NCBI GenBank assembly: GCA_009693705.1
Contig: SHWS01000010.1
Span: 1-46,954 of the forward strand
Source: Pelagibacteraceae bacterium
GTDB taxonomy: Bacteria; Pseudomonadota; Alphaproteobacteria; Pelagibacterales; Pelagibacteraceae
DNA length: 46,954 nt
Direction of reading: 5' to 3'
The first letter of the stretch is position 1. Every line of letters begins with the position of its first letter. Shown here piece by piece: positions 24,873 to 37,565 of this stretch. Below the pieces are notes generated by a model. That model had not been told where the DNA came from, did no database searches, and saw only the letters and a program-made list of their open reading frames with translations. A program made the translations under genes and the position numbers.

Positions 24873-26735
24873 TTATAACTTAATTTCTTTTTTTGATAAT
24901 TGCCTTAAAACATCCCTGTCAATAACCGCTTTGAATAACTCTTTTGCTATAGGAGCTGCCACCGCACTTCCGGAACCACCATGCTCAATTAAAATACTCA
25001 TTGCGTATTGAGGTTTTATATAAGGACCAAAAGCAATGTATAATGCGTGGTCTCTTTCTTCGTATGGTATTTGAGATATATTTAAATCAAGCTCACGCTG
25101 TTCTTTAGTAATTTTTTTTATTTGTGATGTTCCTGTTTTACCAGCAAATTGATATCTTATATCCTCTATTCGCGAGGAATAGGAAGTTCCCCTAATTTCA
25201 TTTGTTGAACTAAACATTGCCTCCTGAATAATTTGAATATTTTTTTTATTATCAAAAAAATTAGGTATTAAATTAAATTCTGAATTATTTTTATCATCAA
25301 CAACAATTTTTGGCTTAACTTTGAAACCTCCATTAGCTATTTGTGCTGTCATTACGCATAATTGCAATGGTGTTGTTAGAGTGTATCCTTGGCCTATTCC
25401 AGCAATTATCGTCTCACCGGCATACCAATTTTCTCCTAAGGTATTTTCTTTCCAAGAAGTATTAGGAATTAAACCTTTTTTTTCATTTTCAAATAAATTA
25501 TCAAAAACTTTTTCACCAAGGCCAAATTTTTTGGCGGTATCGCTTAATTTATCAACACCAAGTAGTTTAGCTACTTGATAAAAATAAGCGTCACAAGATT
25601 GAGCCATAGCACTTTTTAAATCAACTTTTCCATGACCTTCTTTTTTCCAGCAATGATAAGTACGATTGTACATTTCTGTTTTACCATCGCAAGTGACGGT
25701 AAAATTTGTATCAATAATTTTATTCTCCAGAGCTGATAAAGCTACAATTGGTTTTATAGTTGAACCAGGAGCATATAAGCCAGAAATTGTTTTATTAATT
25801 AAAGGTTTAAGTGGGTTATTTTTCAATAATTGCCAATCGTCAGAATTAATACCATATAAAAATAAATTTGGATCATAAGATGGTGAAGATTGCATCGCTA
25901 CAATTTCCCCACTAAAAATATCTATTACAGTTATTGATCCAGCCTTATCTGCTAATAAAGTGGTACACAAGTTTTGAATTTCTAAATCTAAAGTTAATTT
26001 TATTTTTTGACCTTGAGAACCTTTTTTGTAGGTAAGTTGTTTGGTTATTTTTCCATATGCATTAACCTCATAACGTTGAATTGCACTAATACCCAAAAGT
26101 TTATTTTCAAAAGTTTTTTCTAATCCTGTTTTTCCAACTTTCAAACCGGGAACTAATTTTTTTTTAATTTCTTGATTTAATTCAACATCTATTTGACTTG
26201 GATTATTAACATAGCCTAATACATGGGTAAGATTTTCTTTATAAGGATAATATCTCACAATTGCCAAAACGGGCTTTATTCCTGGTAATTCATATAAAAA
26301 ACTGTTTATTTTTGAAAATTGATCCCATGATAGACTTTCTAAAATAATTAATTGCTCCCATGGCTTTATAACTTTTTGTTTATTAACAATTTTTTTAAAT
26401 TCAACTTCACTAAGATCTAATAAATTTTTAAGTTTTATTATAAGACTTGAAAAATCCTGTACTTCATCATTTACTAAATGTAACTGGTAAACATTTTGAT
26501 TGCTCGCAATAATTTTTCCAAAATAATCATGAAATTCTCCTCGTACCGGCGGGTGTCTCCATTCTTTTATCCTGTTAGAATCAGATAAAGTTATATATTT
26601 TTCATTATTTTTAATTTGCATTGAAAATAAACGGCTTACTATAACTGAAAAAACAACGATTTTAGCAGCAATAATAATAAACATTCTTCTGTTGAGCTTA
26701 TGTAATTTTTCAAAACTGTCTTCTTTTCTAATCAT
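24873..26735 (-). CDS. mrdA: Penicillin-binding protein 2 (elongation-specific transpeptidase)
   Basis: A 620-residue class B PBP that crosslinks peptidoglycan in the elongasome. A single N-terminal membrane anchor is at about 17-38. The non-penicillin-binding domain follows with RGEFHDYFGKIIASN. The transpeptidase motifs are all present: STIK (Ser325, Lys328), SCD (380-382; the usual SxN is SxD, as is common in PBP2) and KTGT (533-536). The gene overlaps mreD by 8 bases and is 6 bases ahead of rodA. Length and order match mreBCD-mrdA-rodA of other alphaproteobacteria. Confidence 0.95.
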   Translation of the reverse strand: MIRKEDSFEKLHKLNRRMFIIIAAKIVVFSVIVSRLFSMQIKNNEKYITLSDSNRIKEWRHPPVRGEFHDYFGKIIASNQNVYQLHLVNDEVQDFSSLIIKLKNLLDLSEVEFKKIVNKQKVIKPWEQLIILESLSWDQFSKINSFLYELPGIKPVLAIVRYYPYKENLTHVLGYVNNPSQIDVELNQEIKKKLVPGLKVGKTGLEKTFENKLLGISAIQRYEVNAYGKITKQLTYKKGSQGQKIKLTLDLEIQNLCTTLLADKAGSITVIDIFSGEIVAMQSSPSYDPNLFLYGINSDDWQLLKNNPLKPLINKTISGLYAPGSTIKPIVALSALENKIIDTNFTVTCDGKTEMYNRTYHCWKKEGHGKVDLKSAMAQSCDAYFYQVAKLLGVDKLSDTAKKFGLGEKVFDNLFENEKKGLIPNTSWKENTLGENWYAGETIIAGIGQGYTLTTPLQLCVMTAQIANGGFKVKPKIVVDDKNNSEFNLIPNFFDNKKNIQIIQEAMFSSTNEIRGTSYSSRIEDIRYQFAGKTGTSQIKKITKEQRELDLNISQIPYEERDHALYIAFGPYIKPQYAMSILIEHGGSGSAVAAPIAKELFKAVIDRDVLRQLSKKEIKL

Positions 26736-27243
26736 TTTGACGATTAATAAATTTTAATAAATTAGCAAACAACAAATAAAAAATTGGAAAAAAAATAAAT
26801 GTAACTAATAAATTAAAAAAATAATTAAAAATAGTAAAATTTATTGAAAAAATAAAAAATAAAATAAAATAATCTATAGAATTTATTAATAAAATAGTAA
26901 TTAAAAAAACTATCCAATCTTTTATAAAATTGGGTCTAATTGTAACATGTCTAATATATGAACTAGCAACACATATTAACAAGTAATTTAAACTACTTAA
27001 ACCTATTAGAGAATTGTTTAAAACATCATTAAATAAACCTGCAAAAAAAATTAAAGTTACGGGCAATTGACTTGGACTTTTTAAATGCCAATAAAATATT
27101 AAAATAAAAATAAAATTAAATGAAAATTTTGTTGAAATAAAATAATTTAAATCAAATTCATTTAACACGGAAAAGAATAAGATAAAAACTGGGATATTAA
27201 ATTTAAAAAAACTTAATATTTGTAAGGTATTATTTTTAATCAT
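26728..27243 (-). CDS. mreD: Rod shape-determining protein MreD
   Basis: A 171-residue, very hydrophobic inner-membrane protein with about five helices. Sequence conservation is low, as usual for MreD; identity rests on length, topology and its place between mreC (1-base overlap) and mrdA (8-base overlap). The FFAGLFNDVLNNSLIGLSSLNYLLI stretch in the middle resembles the conserved G-x-x-x-D-x(6)-G-x-x-x-L pattern of MreD. It is extremely rich in Phe, Ile and Asn, reflecting strong AT bias. Confidence 0.85.
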   Translation of the reverse strand: MIKNNTLQILSFFKFNIPVFILFFSVLNEFDLNYFISTKFSFNFIFILIFYWHLKSPSQLPVTLIFFAGLFNDVLNNSLIGLSSLNYLLICVASSYIRHVTIRPNFIKDWIVFLITILLINSIDYFILFFIFSINFTIFNYFFNLLVTFIFFPIFYLLFANLLKFINRQND

Positions 27244-28088
27244 TAAAGTTCATTTTTTGATAATAAAATATTAACATATACAAGTTGACTAAAATCAGAA
27301 AAGAATTCTACTTTAGCGTCAGCATTATTTATATCTTTTTTTAATTTTCCAATTGGAATACCTGATTTGAAAACATTTCCTCCACCAGAAGTAAAAATAT
27401 TTAAATCATCTTCAATTTCATAATTATCTTTTGAATATTGAATAATTCCATGCTCATAACCTGTGCCAGAAATAATCACTTGTATGCCTATTGGTTCAAT
27501 AATTGCTGGTATTTTACTGTTGATATCGTTTAACAAAATTGCTCTTGATGTTGAATAATTTATTTCAATAATTTTTCCTATTAAATATCCCCTATCTAAA
27601 ACAGCCATTCCTAATTCAACATTATCTTTTGAGCCTTTATTTAATATTATTGAACTAAAAAATTGGCTTTGCTTATCAATTAATACTTTGGATAATAAAT
27701 AATTTTCATTAGAATTGCTTTCTTCAATAATATTTTTTAATCTATTATTCTCTAAAGTTAAATATTCATTAACTAAATTTGTTGCATTAAATTTTTCTAA
27801 CAAATTTTGATCAAACTTAAAATTTTTATAATTTTTGTAATAATTGTTAATGTTTGTAAAAAAAATCCTAATTTTTTTTTCTGGGTATGAAATTATAGAT
27901 GATGTTGCGTAAATAACATCTCTAAGTCCACTTTCTAAAATATTAGTAGTTTTTATATTAAATTTATTTAGAGAAATAATTATTAAAGAAATAAATATTA
28001 ACGTAAGGAGTGAAAATTTTTGTTTATTATTTTTTTTTAGAAAAGCTGAACGTAAAGCTATTACAAAATCATTCCTGACTGACGCCAT
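27243..28088 (-). CDS. mreC: Rod shape-determining protein MreC
   Basis: A 281-residue bitopic protein of the elongasome. A short basic cytoplasmic N-terminus is followed by one membrane helix (about 24-45), a coiled-coil region (about 90-125, YLTLENNRLKNIIEE) and two periplasmic beta domains. MreC-like sequences are GSKDNVELGMAVLDRGYLIGKI (about 157-178) and a DDLNIFTSGGGNVFKSGIPIGK-like stretch (about 227-248). It starts 5 bases after mreB and shares one base with mreD. Confidence 0.92.
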   Translation of the reverse strand: MASVRNDFVIALRSAFLKKNNKQKFSLLTLIFISLIIISLNKFNIKTTNILESGLRDVIYATSSIISYPEKKIRIFFTNINNYYKNYKNFKFDQNLLEKFNATNLVNEYLTLENNRLKNIIEESNSNENYLLSKVLIDKQSQFFSSIILNKGSKDNVELGMAVLDRGYLIGKIIEINYSTSRAILLNDINSKIPAIIEPIGIQVIISGTGYEHGIIQYSKDNYEIEDDLNIFTSGGGNVFKSGIPIGKLKKDINNADAKVEFFSDFSQLVYVNILLSKNEL

Positions 28089-28093
28089 TATTG

Positions 28094-30692
<2,599 letters not shown>

Positions 30693-30771
30693 AATTAGAG
30701 TTTTTTGAAAAACATATATTACAATCTACGTTAGATATTGCAAAATATTTATTAAAAATAAGTGTTTTTAT

Positions 30772-31806
<1,035 letters not shown>

Positions 31807-31815
31807 TTATTAAAT

Positions 31816-32364
31816 TTATTTAAAAAACTCAGCACCTCTTGTCATTGCTACCGCTCCAGTTCTTGAGGTGCTTACAAGACCTAGTGGTTTCAATTTTATA
31901 CTCATTAAGTCAATTTCTCTTCTTAAGGCAGTAATTTGAATTACCACAGATTTCTTAGTTTTATCTAGTATTACTGGATTAAAATTTTCGCAAACATTGA
32001 GACATTTTTTTATTTGTTTTTTTTTTGTTACAATTTTAAAAAGAGCCATTTCTCTGAATATTACATTTTTATCATCCCTTTTAAAATCAGCTACATTATG
32101 AACTGGTACCAATTTTCTTAATTGTAATTTTATTTGATCAATAACTTGAGGGGTTCCTGTTGTTACAATTGTTATTCTAGATATATTTTTTTTTAGATCT
32201 ACTTCAGCAACAGCGAGAGACTCAATATTATATCCTCTTCCTGAAAATAGGCCTACAACTCTAGCTAAAACTCCAGCCTCATTATCAACCCATACTACAA
32301 TGATATGTGTATCTGTTTTTTCTTTTTTAGTTGGAAGACTATATGCAGATTTCGACTTTGCCAT
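31816..32364 (-). CDS. ilvH: Acetolactate synthase small (regulatory) subunit
   Basis: A 182-residue regulatory subunit of acetohydroxyacid synthase that binds valine and stimulates the large subunit. The N-terminal ACT domain is at about 18-92, with IIVVWVDNEAGVLARVVGLFSGRGYNIESL. The C-terminal domain contains LRREIDLMSIKLKPLGLVSTSRTGAVAMTRG (about 148-178). It shares one base with the ilvB stop (TAATG type). Confidence 0.95.
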   Translation of the reverse strand: MAKSKSAYSLPTKKEKTDTHIIVVWVDNEAGVLARVVGLFSGRGYNIESLAVAEVDLKKNISRITIVTTGTPQVIDQIKLQLRKLVPVHNVADFKRDDKNVIFREMALFKIVTKKKQIKKCLNVCENFNPVILDKTKKSVVIQITALRREIDLMSIKLKPLGLVSTSRTGAVAMTRGAEFFK

Positions 32365-34130
32365 TAAACTAACGACTTTCCACGACCAGTAATTTTATTT
32401 TTCTTTTTATCCAAAGGTCCTAAAATCATCTGATTATGTGGCTTACCTGAAGGTATCATCGGAAAACAATTTTCATTTGGATCAACAAGACAATCAAATA
32501 TTACTGGTCCATCAAATTTAATCATTTCATTAATACTTTCATCTAAATGCTTTGGATCTTTTACTCTTATTCCCTTACAACCAAATGCTTCTGCCATTTT
32601 AACGAAATCTGGTAACGCTTCTGAATAGCTCTCTGAATAGTTTTTTTCGTGAAGCAACTCCTGCCATTGTCTAACCATTCCCATGTATTGATTATTTAGA
32701 ATAAATATTTTGATTGGCAAATGATACTGAACTGCAGTTGACATTTCTTGCATAGTCATCAAAACTGAAGCTTCACCAGCTATATCTATAACTAACTTTT
32801 TTGGGTGTGCAATTTGTACCCCAACTGCCGCTGGTAAACCATAACCCATTGTTCCAAGACCCCCTGAAGTCATCCATCTATTTGGTTTGTTAAATTTATA
32901 ATGTTGAGCCGCCCACATTTGATGTTGACCTACCTCAGTTGTGATAAACGTATCTTGATTTTTTGTCAGTTGATAAAGCCTTTGTACCGCATATTGTGGC
33001 TTAATAGTTTTATCACTATTAACAAAACCGAGAGAGTCTTTGGACCTCCATTTTTGAATTTGCTCCCACCAATTCGAGGTTTGTGGTTTGTTTGATTTTT
33101 GTAGATTTAATTTTTTCTTATTTATAGTTTTAATAATTTTTTTAATAACTTCATTTACATCCCCTACAATTGCTAAATCTACTTTAATAATTTTATTAAT
33201 GGATGATGGGTCGATATCAATATGAATTTTTTTTGAATTTGGAGAAAACTCATCAATTTTTCCTGTAATCCTATCATCAAACCTTGCACCAATATTTATC
33301 AACAAATCACAATCGTGCATGGCATTATTTGCTTCATAAGTTCCATGCATTCCAAGCATTCCTAAAAACTGATTATCCTCACCTGGGAAAGCTCCTAAAC
33401 CTTGTAGGGTTGATGTAATTGGAAAGCCAGTTAGTCTTACAAGCTCTCTTAATGATTCACTTGCTTTTGGTCCTGAATTAATTACGCCACCACCTGTATA
33501 AAAAATTGGTTTTTTTGATTTAACAATTAAATCTATAAATTGATCTATTTGTTTTTGATTAAAATTATTATGAGATTTTCCGTTTAATTTTTTTTCTTTT
33601 TTTGGTTTAAAATATATTGTTTTTGCAAATTGAATATCTTTTGGAATATCAACTAATACTGGTCCAGGTCTTCCGGTTGTTGCAATATGAAATGCCTCAT
33701 GTAAAATTCTTGGTAAATCTTCAATATTTTTTACCAACCAATTATGTTTTGTACAAGGTCTGGTTATTCCGGTGGTATCACATTCTTGGAATGCATCTGT
33801 TCCAATTAAATGAGTTGGTACTTGTCCTGAAATACAAACTAGCGGAACTGAATCCATATAAGCATCTGTCAACGCTGTCACTACATTAGTTACACCAGGC
33901 CCTGAAGTAACTAGAATTATACCAGGTTTACCAGATGACCTCGCATAGCCTTCTGCAGCATGACCTGCTCCCTGTTCATGTCTTACGAGAATATGTTTGA
34001 TTGAAGTATGGTTTTTTAATTCATCATAAATAGGTAAAACTGCACCGCCAGGATAACCAAAAATAAATTCTACTCCTTGATCTTCAAAGCACTTAAACAC
34101 AATTTCAGCACCTGTGTACAATTTAGACAT
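32364..34130 (-). CDS. ilvB: Acetolactate synthase large subunit
   Basis: A 588-residue thiamin-diphosphate enzyme that condenses pyruvate (or pyruvate with 2-oxobutyrate) for branched-chain amino-acid synthesis. The three domains of the family are visible: the PYR domain with the catalytic Glu in RHEQGAGHAAEGYA (about 51-64), the central FAD-type domain, and the PP domain with the TPP motif (DIAGEASVLMTMQEM ... FILNNQYMGMVRQWQE). The usual GDG/GDA of the TPP motif reads GEA here (Glu codon complement at 32772-32774). It opens ilvB-ilvH-ilvC-leuA and follows miaA after 32 bases. Confidence 0.96.
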   Translation of the reverse strand: MSKLYTGAEIVFKCFEDQGVEFIFGYPGGAVLPIYDELKNHTSIKHILVRHEQGAGHAAEGYARSSGKPGIILVTSGPGVTNVVTALTDAYMDSVPLVCISGQVPTHLIGTDAFQECDTTGITRPCTKHNWLVKNIEDLPRILHEAFHIATTGRPGPVLVDIPKDIQFAKTIYFKPKKEKKLNGKSHNNFNQKQIDQFIDLIVKSKKPIFYTGGGVINSGPKASESLRELVRLTGFPITSTLQGLGAFPGEDNQFLGMLGMHGTYEANNAMHDCDLLINIGARFDDRITGKIDEFSPNSKKIHIDIDPSSINKIIKVDLAIVGDVNEVIKKIIKTINKKKLNLQKSNKPQTSNWWEQIQKWRSKDSLGFVNSDKTIKPQYAVQRLYQLTKNQDTFITTEVGQHQMWAAQHYKFNKPNRWMTSGGLGTMGYGLPAAVGVQIAHPKKLVIDIAGEASVLMTMQEMSTAVQYHLPIKIFILNNQYMGMVRQWQELLHEKNYSESYSEALPDFVKMAEAFGCKGIRVKDPKHLDESINEMIKFDGPVIFDCLVDPNENCFPMIPSGKPHNQMILGPLDKKKNKITGRGKSLV

Positions 34131-34162
34131 TTTTCTAATCTAGCTGAAGTTGTAGTCATTGG

Positions 34163-35092
34163 TCAAGTTTTAGAATGAATTATTGAGATTTTTTTTAAAA
34201 ATTTATTTTTTTCATTAGGCTGGAGCCTGATCCAATCCATCATGTGACCTCTTGCCCAAGTACTTTGTCTTTTGGCATATTGTCTAGTTTTTATTGATAT
34301 TTTTTCCTTAATTTCACTTAGTTTTTTTTCTTGTTCCAAGTATTCTTTAATTTCTTGAATTCCTATCGCTTTATTCACGCTGTTATCGGCTTTAACTTTA
34401 AGACTAATAAATTTTTTTACCTCTTTAACGGCTCCCATTTTGATCATTTCTTCGGTTCTAAGATTAATTCTTTCAATTAATTCTTTTCTTGGAAAATCTA
34501 TATAGATTTTAAAAAAATCAGTTTCTTTAAAATCGGATTTAGTGCTTTTGTACCATTCATATAAAGATTTTTTTGTAAATTCTTTTACTTCATAAGCCCG
34601 GATTGATCTTTGACTATCGGTTGGATTTATTTTTTCTTTAACTAAGGGATCAAGTTTTATTAATTTAAGATAAAATTTTTTTTGACCAATTTTTTTATGT
34701 AAAGACCTAATTCTATTTCTTAAATAAATGGGAACAACTGGAAGATTAACCAATCCTTCTGTCAAAGCTTTGAAATACAAGCCAGTACCTCCAACTAATA
34801 TTGGTATTTTGTTTTTTTTTTTAATTAATTGTATTTTCGTAAAAGCAAGTTTTAACCAATCACCAGTCGAAAAGTTTTTTCTGACATCATGAAAACCATA
34901 TAAATGATGTTTAATATTTTGATAACTTTTTAAATCAGGTCTGGCAGATAAAATTTTTAACTGTTTATAAACCTGCATACTATCTACATTGATAATTTCA
35001 CCATTTATTTTTTTAGCAAGATTAATTGCAAAGACAGACTTACCTGATGCAGTTGGGCCTGAAATTAAAATAATCTTGGATCTTAAATCCAT
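34163..35092 (-). CDS. miaA: tRNA dimethylallyltransferase MiaA
   Basis: A 309-residue enzyme that adds an isopentenyl group to A37 of tRNAs that read UNN codons. The P-loop GPTASGKS is at 12-19, followed by INVDSMQVYKQL (about 35-46), SARPD and the PILVGGTGLYFKAL motif (about 95-108). The C-terminus contains the typical IKTRQYAKRQSTWARG-like segment (about 266-281). It lies 2 bases after degP. Confidence 0.96.
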   Translation of the reverse strand: MDLRSKIILISGPTASGKSVFAINLAKKINGEIINVDSMQVYKQLKILSARPDLKSYQNIKHHLYGFHDVRKNFSTGDWLKLAFTKIQLIKKKNKIPILVGGTGLYFKALTEGLVNLPVVPIYLRNRIRSLHKKIGQKKFYLKLIKLDPLVKEKINPTDSQRSIRAYEVKEFTKKSLYEWYKSTKSDFKETDFFKIYIDFPRKELIERINLRTEEMIKMGAVKEVKKFISLKVKADNSVNKAIGIQEIKEYLEQEKKLSEIKEKISIKTRQYAKRQSTWARGHMMDWIRLQPNEKNKFLKKISIIHSKT

Positions 35093-35094
35093 GA

Positions 35095-36498
35095 TTAATC
35101 TAATTTAACACCTAGATATCTTCTTTGATTTTGGAGGTTATAGATTACTAACAAAATAGTTTTTTGATTAGATTTTAATACTTGCTCAACAGCTAAATTT
35201 AGATCATCAATTGAATTAATTTTTTTCTTTTGTGCCTCAACTATAATGCTATTTACCTCTAATGAATTTAGTAAGGGACTATTATTAGCAATGCTAGTAA
35301 TAACTAAGCCAGTTGTTTGATTTGGTAGTTCTCTTGATTTGATATCTTCAGGAGTTAAGGTTCTGACAGTTATTTTAAGACTTTCAATTTTTAAGTCTTG
35401 AGGTAAGGTTTTTTTAGTTTCTGCAAGATCCTCTGAGGTTTCAAGTCTTCCAAGGGTTATATCTTTGATAATTTCTTTTTTATTTCTCCAAATCTTTACT
35501 TCAACTTTTTTGCCAACTTCAGTTTTAGCAACAATCATTGGTAATTCTTTCATTTCTTGAATTTTTTCTCCGTTAAATTCTAAAATAATGTCACCTGCAA
35601 TAATCCCAGCTTTTGCAGAGGGACTATTTTCCGCAACACTTGCAACTAAAGCTCCTCTTGGTTTTCCTAAATTTTCAACATCTGCTATTTCTTTTGTTAC
35701 ATCTTGAATTCGTACACCTAGCCAGCCTCTTCTAGTTTCGCCAAAACTAATTAATTGATCAATTACAGCTTTTGCACTGTTAGATGGAATGGCAAATCCT
35801 ATTCCAATTGATCCATTTCTACCCAATATTGCTGTATTAATTCCAATTACATCGCCATTCATATCGAATAATGGTCCACCAGAATTTCCAGAATTTATTG
35901 AAGCATCTGTTTGAATATAATCTTCATATCTTGATAATCCTATTGAACGATTTCTCGCAGAGATAATTCCTGAAGTTACTGTTCCACCAAGACCAAAGGG
36001 ATTTCCAATTGCTATAACCCAATCACCTATTCTTGCGTTATCAGAATTTCCAAATTTGACAGATTGAAATTTTTTTTTAGTGTCTAATTGTAAAACTGCA
36101 ATATCCGATAGTGGGTCAGCCCCTATAACTTTTGCTTTAATTTCTTCACCCCCATCAACTTTGATAAATATATCTTCCGCATCTTGAATAACATGATTAT
36201 TTGTTATAACTATCCCTTTTTCATCAATAATAAATCCAGACCCAAGAGCTGATGATTTTCTTTCTTGTGGAGCTCCAAACTCTTTAAACATATCCTCAAA
36301 TGGTGATCCTGGAGGAAATTCAAATGGAAATGGATTTGTATTTGTAACAATTGTTTGTGTTGTTGAAATATTTACAACTGAGGGCATTAATTTTTCCGCT
36401 AGATCCGCAAACGAGTCTGGCGCATCTTTTGAATTAGAATTAACTGAATAACTAAAGATAAATATTAAACTTAAAAATATTAATTTAATTTTTTTCAT
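35095..36498 (-). CDS. Do-family periplasmic serine endopeptidase (DegP/DegQ)
   Basis: A 467-residue envelope protease and chaperone. A signal peptide is present (basic MKKIK, then a hydrophobic run to about residue 20). The catalytic triad is His102 (TNNHVI), Asp132 (DPLSDIAVLQ) and Ser206 (INSGNSGGPL). Two PDZ domains follow, about 260-350 and 375-460. Its place next to hflK-hflC and the small DUF2065 gene is the standard alphaproteobacterial context, suggesting a membrane protein quality-control unit. Confidence 0.95.
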   Translation of the reverse strand: MKKIKLIFLSLIFIFSYSVNSNSKDAPDSFADLAEKLMPSVVNISTTQTIVTNTNPFPFEFPPGSPFEDMFKEFGAPQERKSSALGSGFIIDEKGIVITNNHVIQDAEDIFIKVDGGEEIKAKVIGADPLSDIAVLQLDTKKKFQSVKFGNSDNARIGDWVIAIGNPFGLGGTVTSGIISARNRSIGLSRYEDYIQTDASINSGNSGGPLFDMNGDVIGINTAILGRNGSIGIGFAIPSNSAKAVIDQLISFGETRRGWLGVRIQDVTKEIADVENLGKPRGALVASVAENSPSAKAGIIAGDIILEFNGEKIQEMKELPMIVAKTEVGKKVEVKIWRNKKEIIKDITLGRLETSEDLAETKKTLPQDLKIESLKITVRTLTPEDIKSRELPNQTTGLVITSIANNSPLLNSLEVNSIIVEAQKKKINSIDDLNLAVEQVLKSNQKTILLVIYNLQNQRRYLGVKLD

Positions 36499-36499
36499 A

Positions 36500-36685
36500 T
36501 TAACCTTTAATGTAATAAATAATTATAAATCCTATAATTGCAAAAATTAGTCCACCCACTCTTAGCTGACTATCTTTTACAATTTCTAATTTTTTTAACA
36601 TATTTTTCATTTTTGATGGAAAAATAGCGTATAATATTCCCTCAATAAAAAAGAAAAGACCCAATGCAACGATCAATTCATTCAT
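36500..36685 (-). CDS. DUF2065 small membrane protein (YjeT-like)
   Basis: A 61-residue membrane protein with two hydrophobic helices (about 4-22 and 43-59) joined by a basic loop containing FPSKMKNMLKKLE. The RVGGLIFAIIGFIIIYYIKG end and length match DUF2065, a family found next to hflKC in proteobacteria. Function is unknown; association with the HflKC complex is inferred from conserved position. Separated from hflC by 10 bases and from degP by one. Confidence 0.85.
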   Translation of the reverse strand: MNELIVALGLFFFIEGILYAIFPSKMKNMLKKLEIVKDSQLRVGGLIFAIIGFIIIYYIKG

Positions 36686-36695
36686 AATTTATTTA

Positions 36696-37565
36696 TTATT
36701 GTGACTTAGGTTTTATATTTCCAAAAAATTTAAAAAATTCACTATCTGGAGATAAGATTAAAGAAGTTTCTCCACCTATCAGTGCTGTTTCATAGGCTTG
36801 CATTGCTCTATAAAAAGCAAAAAACTCAGGATCTCTTCCAAATGCTTCGGCAAATATTTTATTTCTTAAACCATCGCCTTCTCCTTTCATTATTTCGGAG
36901 TCTTTATTCGCATTTGCAAGTAGTACTGATACATCTTTATCTGCTGTTGAAGTAATTGTTACAGCCATTTCAGCTCCTCGTGCTCTAAATTCTTTTGCCT
37001 CTCTCTCTCTTTCGGTTTGCATTCTTTTATAAATTGCATCGCTGTTAGCTTGTGGCAAATCTGCTCTTTTAATTCTGACATCTATTATTTCAATACCAAA
37101 GTTTTTAGCTTCTGCATTTACACTGTCTTTAATTATTGTCATTTGCTTAGATCTATCTTTTGATAAAAGAGTTTGTAATTCTTGCTGTCCTAAAACATTT
37201 CTAAGTCTTGAGTTAATTATTGTTGCCAATCTAGATCTGGCTACTCTCTCATTTCCAACTGAAATATAGAATTTTAATGGATCAATAACTTTAAATCGTG
37301 CATACGAGTCTACAATTAATCTTTTTTGATCTGCGGCAATTACTTCTTCTGGTGGCGTATCTAAATTTAAAATTCTTTTATCAATGAAGACCACATTTTG
37401 AATGAATGGAATTTTAAAATTTAATCCTGGATTTAATATAATTCTTTTAGGATTACCAAATTGCAATACGATTGCCTGGTTTACCTCTTTAACTATAAAA
37501 ACCGAAAAGAATGTTAAAATAAATATTAAGATAATTATAGGTAATAAGATTTTTTGAAGTTTCAT
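36696..37565 (-). CDS. hflC: Protease modulator HflC
   Basis: A 289-residue SPFH/band-7 protein that forms a membrane ring with HflK and modulates FtsH. One N-terminal membrane helix is at about 5-25, then VKEVNQAIVLQFGNPKR, and the band-7 domain. FGIEIIDVRIKRADLP (about 155-170) and the MQTEREREAKEFRARGAEMA coiled region (about 182-201) are family hallmarks. Adjacent to hflK with no gap. Confidence 0.95.
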   Translation of the reverse strand: MKLQKILLPIIILIFILTFFSVFIVKEVNQAIVLQFGNPKRIILNPGLNFKIPFIQNVVFIDKRILNLDTPPEEVIAADQKRLIVDSYARFKVIDPLKFYISVGNERVARSRLATIINSRLRNVLGQQELQTLLSKDRSKQMTIIKDSVNAEAKNFGIEIIDVRIKRADLPQANSDAIYKRMQTEREREAKEFRARGAEMAVTITSTADKDVSVLLANANKDSEIMKGEGDGLRNKIFAEAFGRDPEFFAFYRAMQAYETALIGGETSLILSPDSEFFKFFGNIKPKSQ

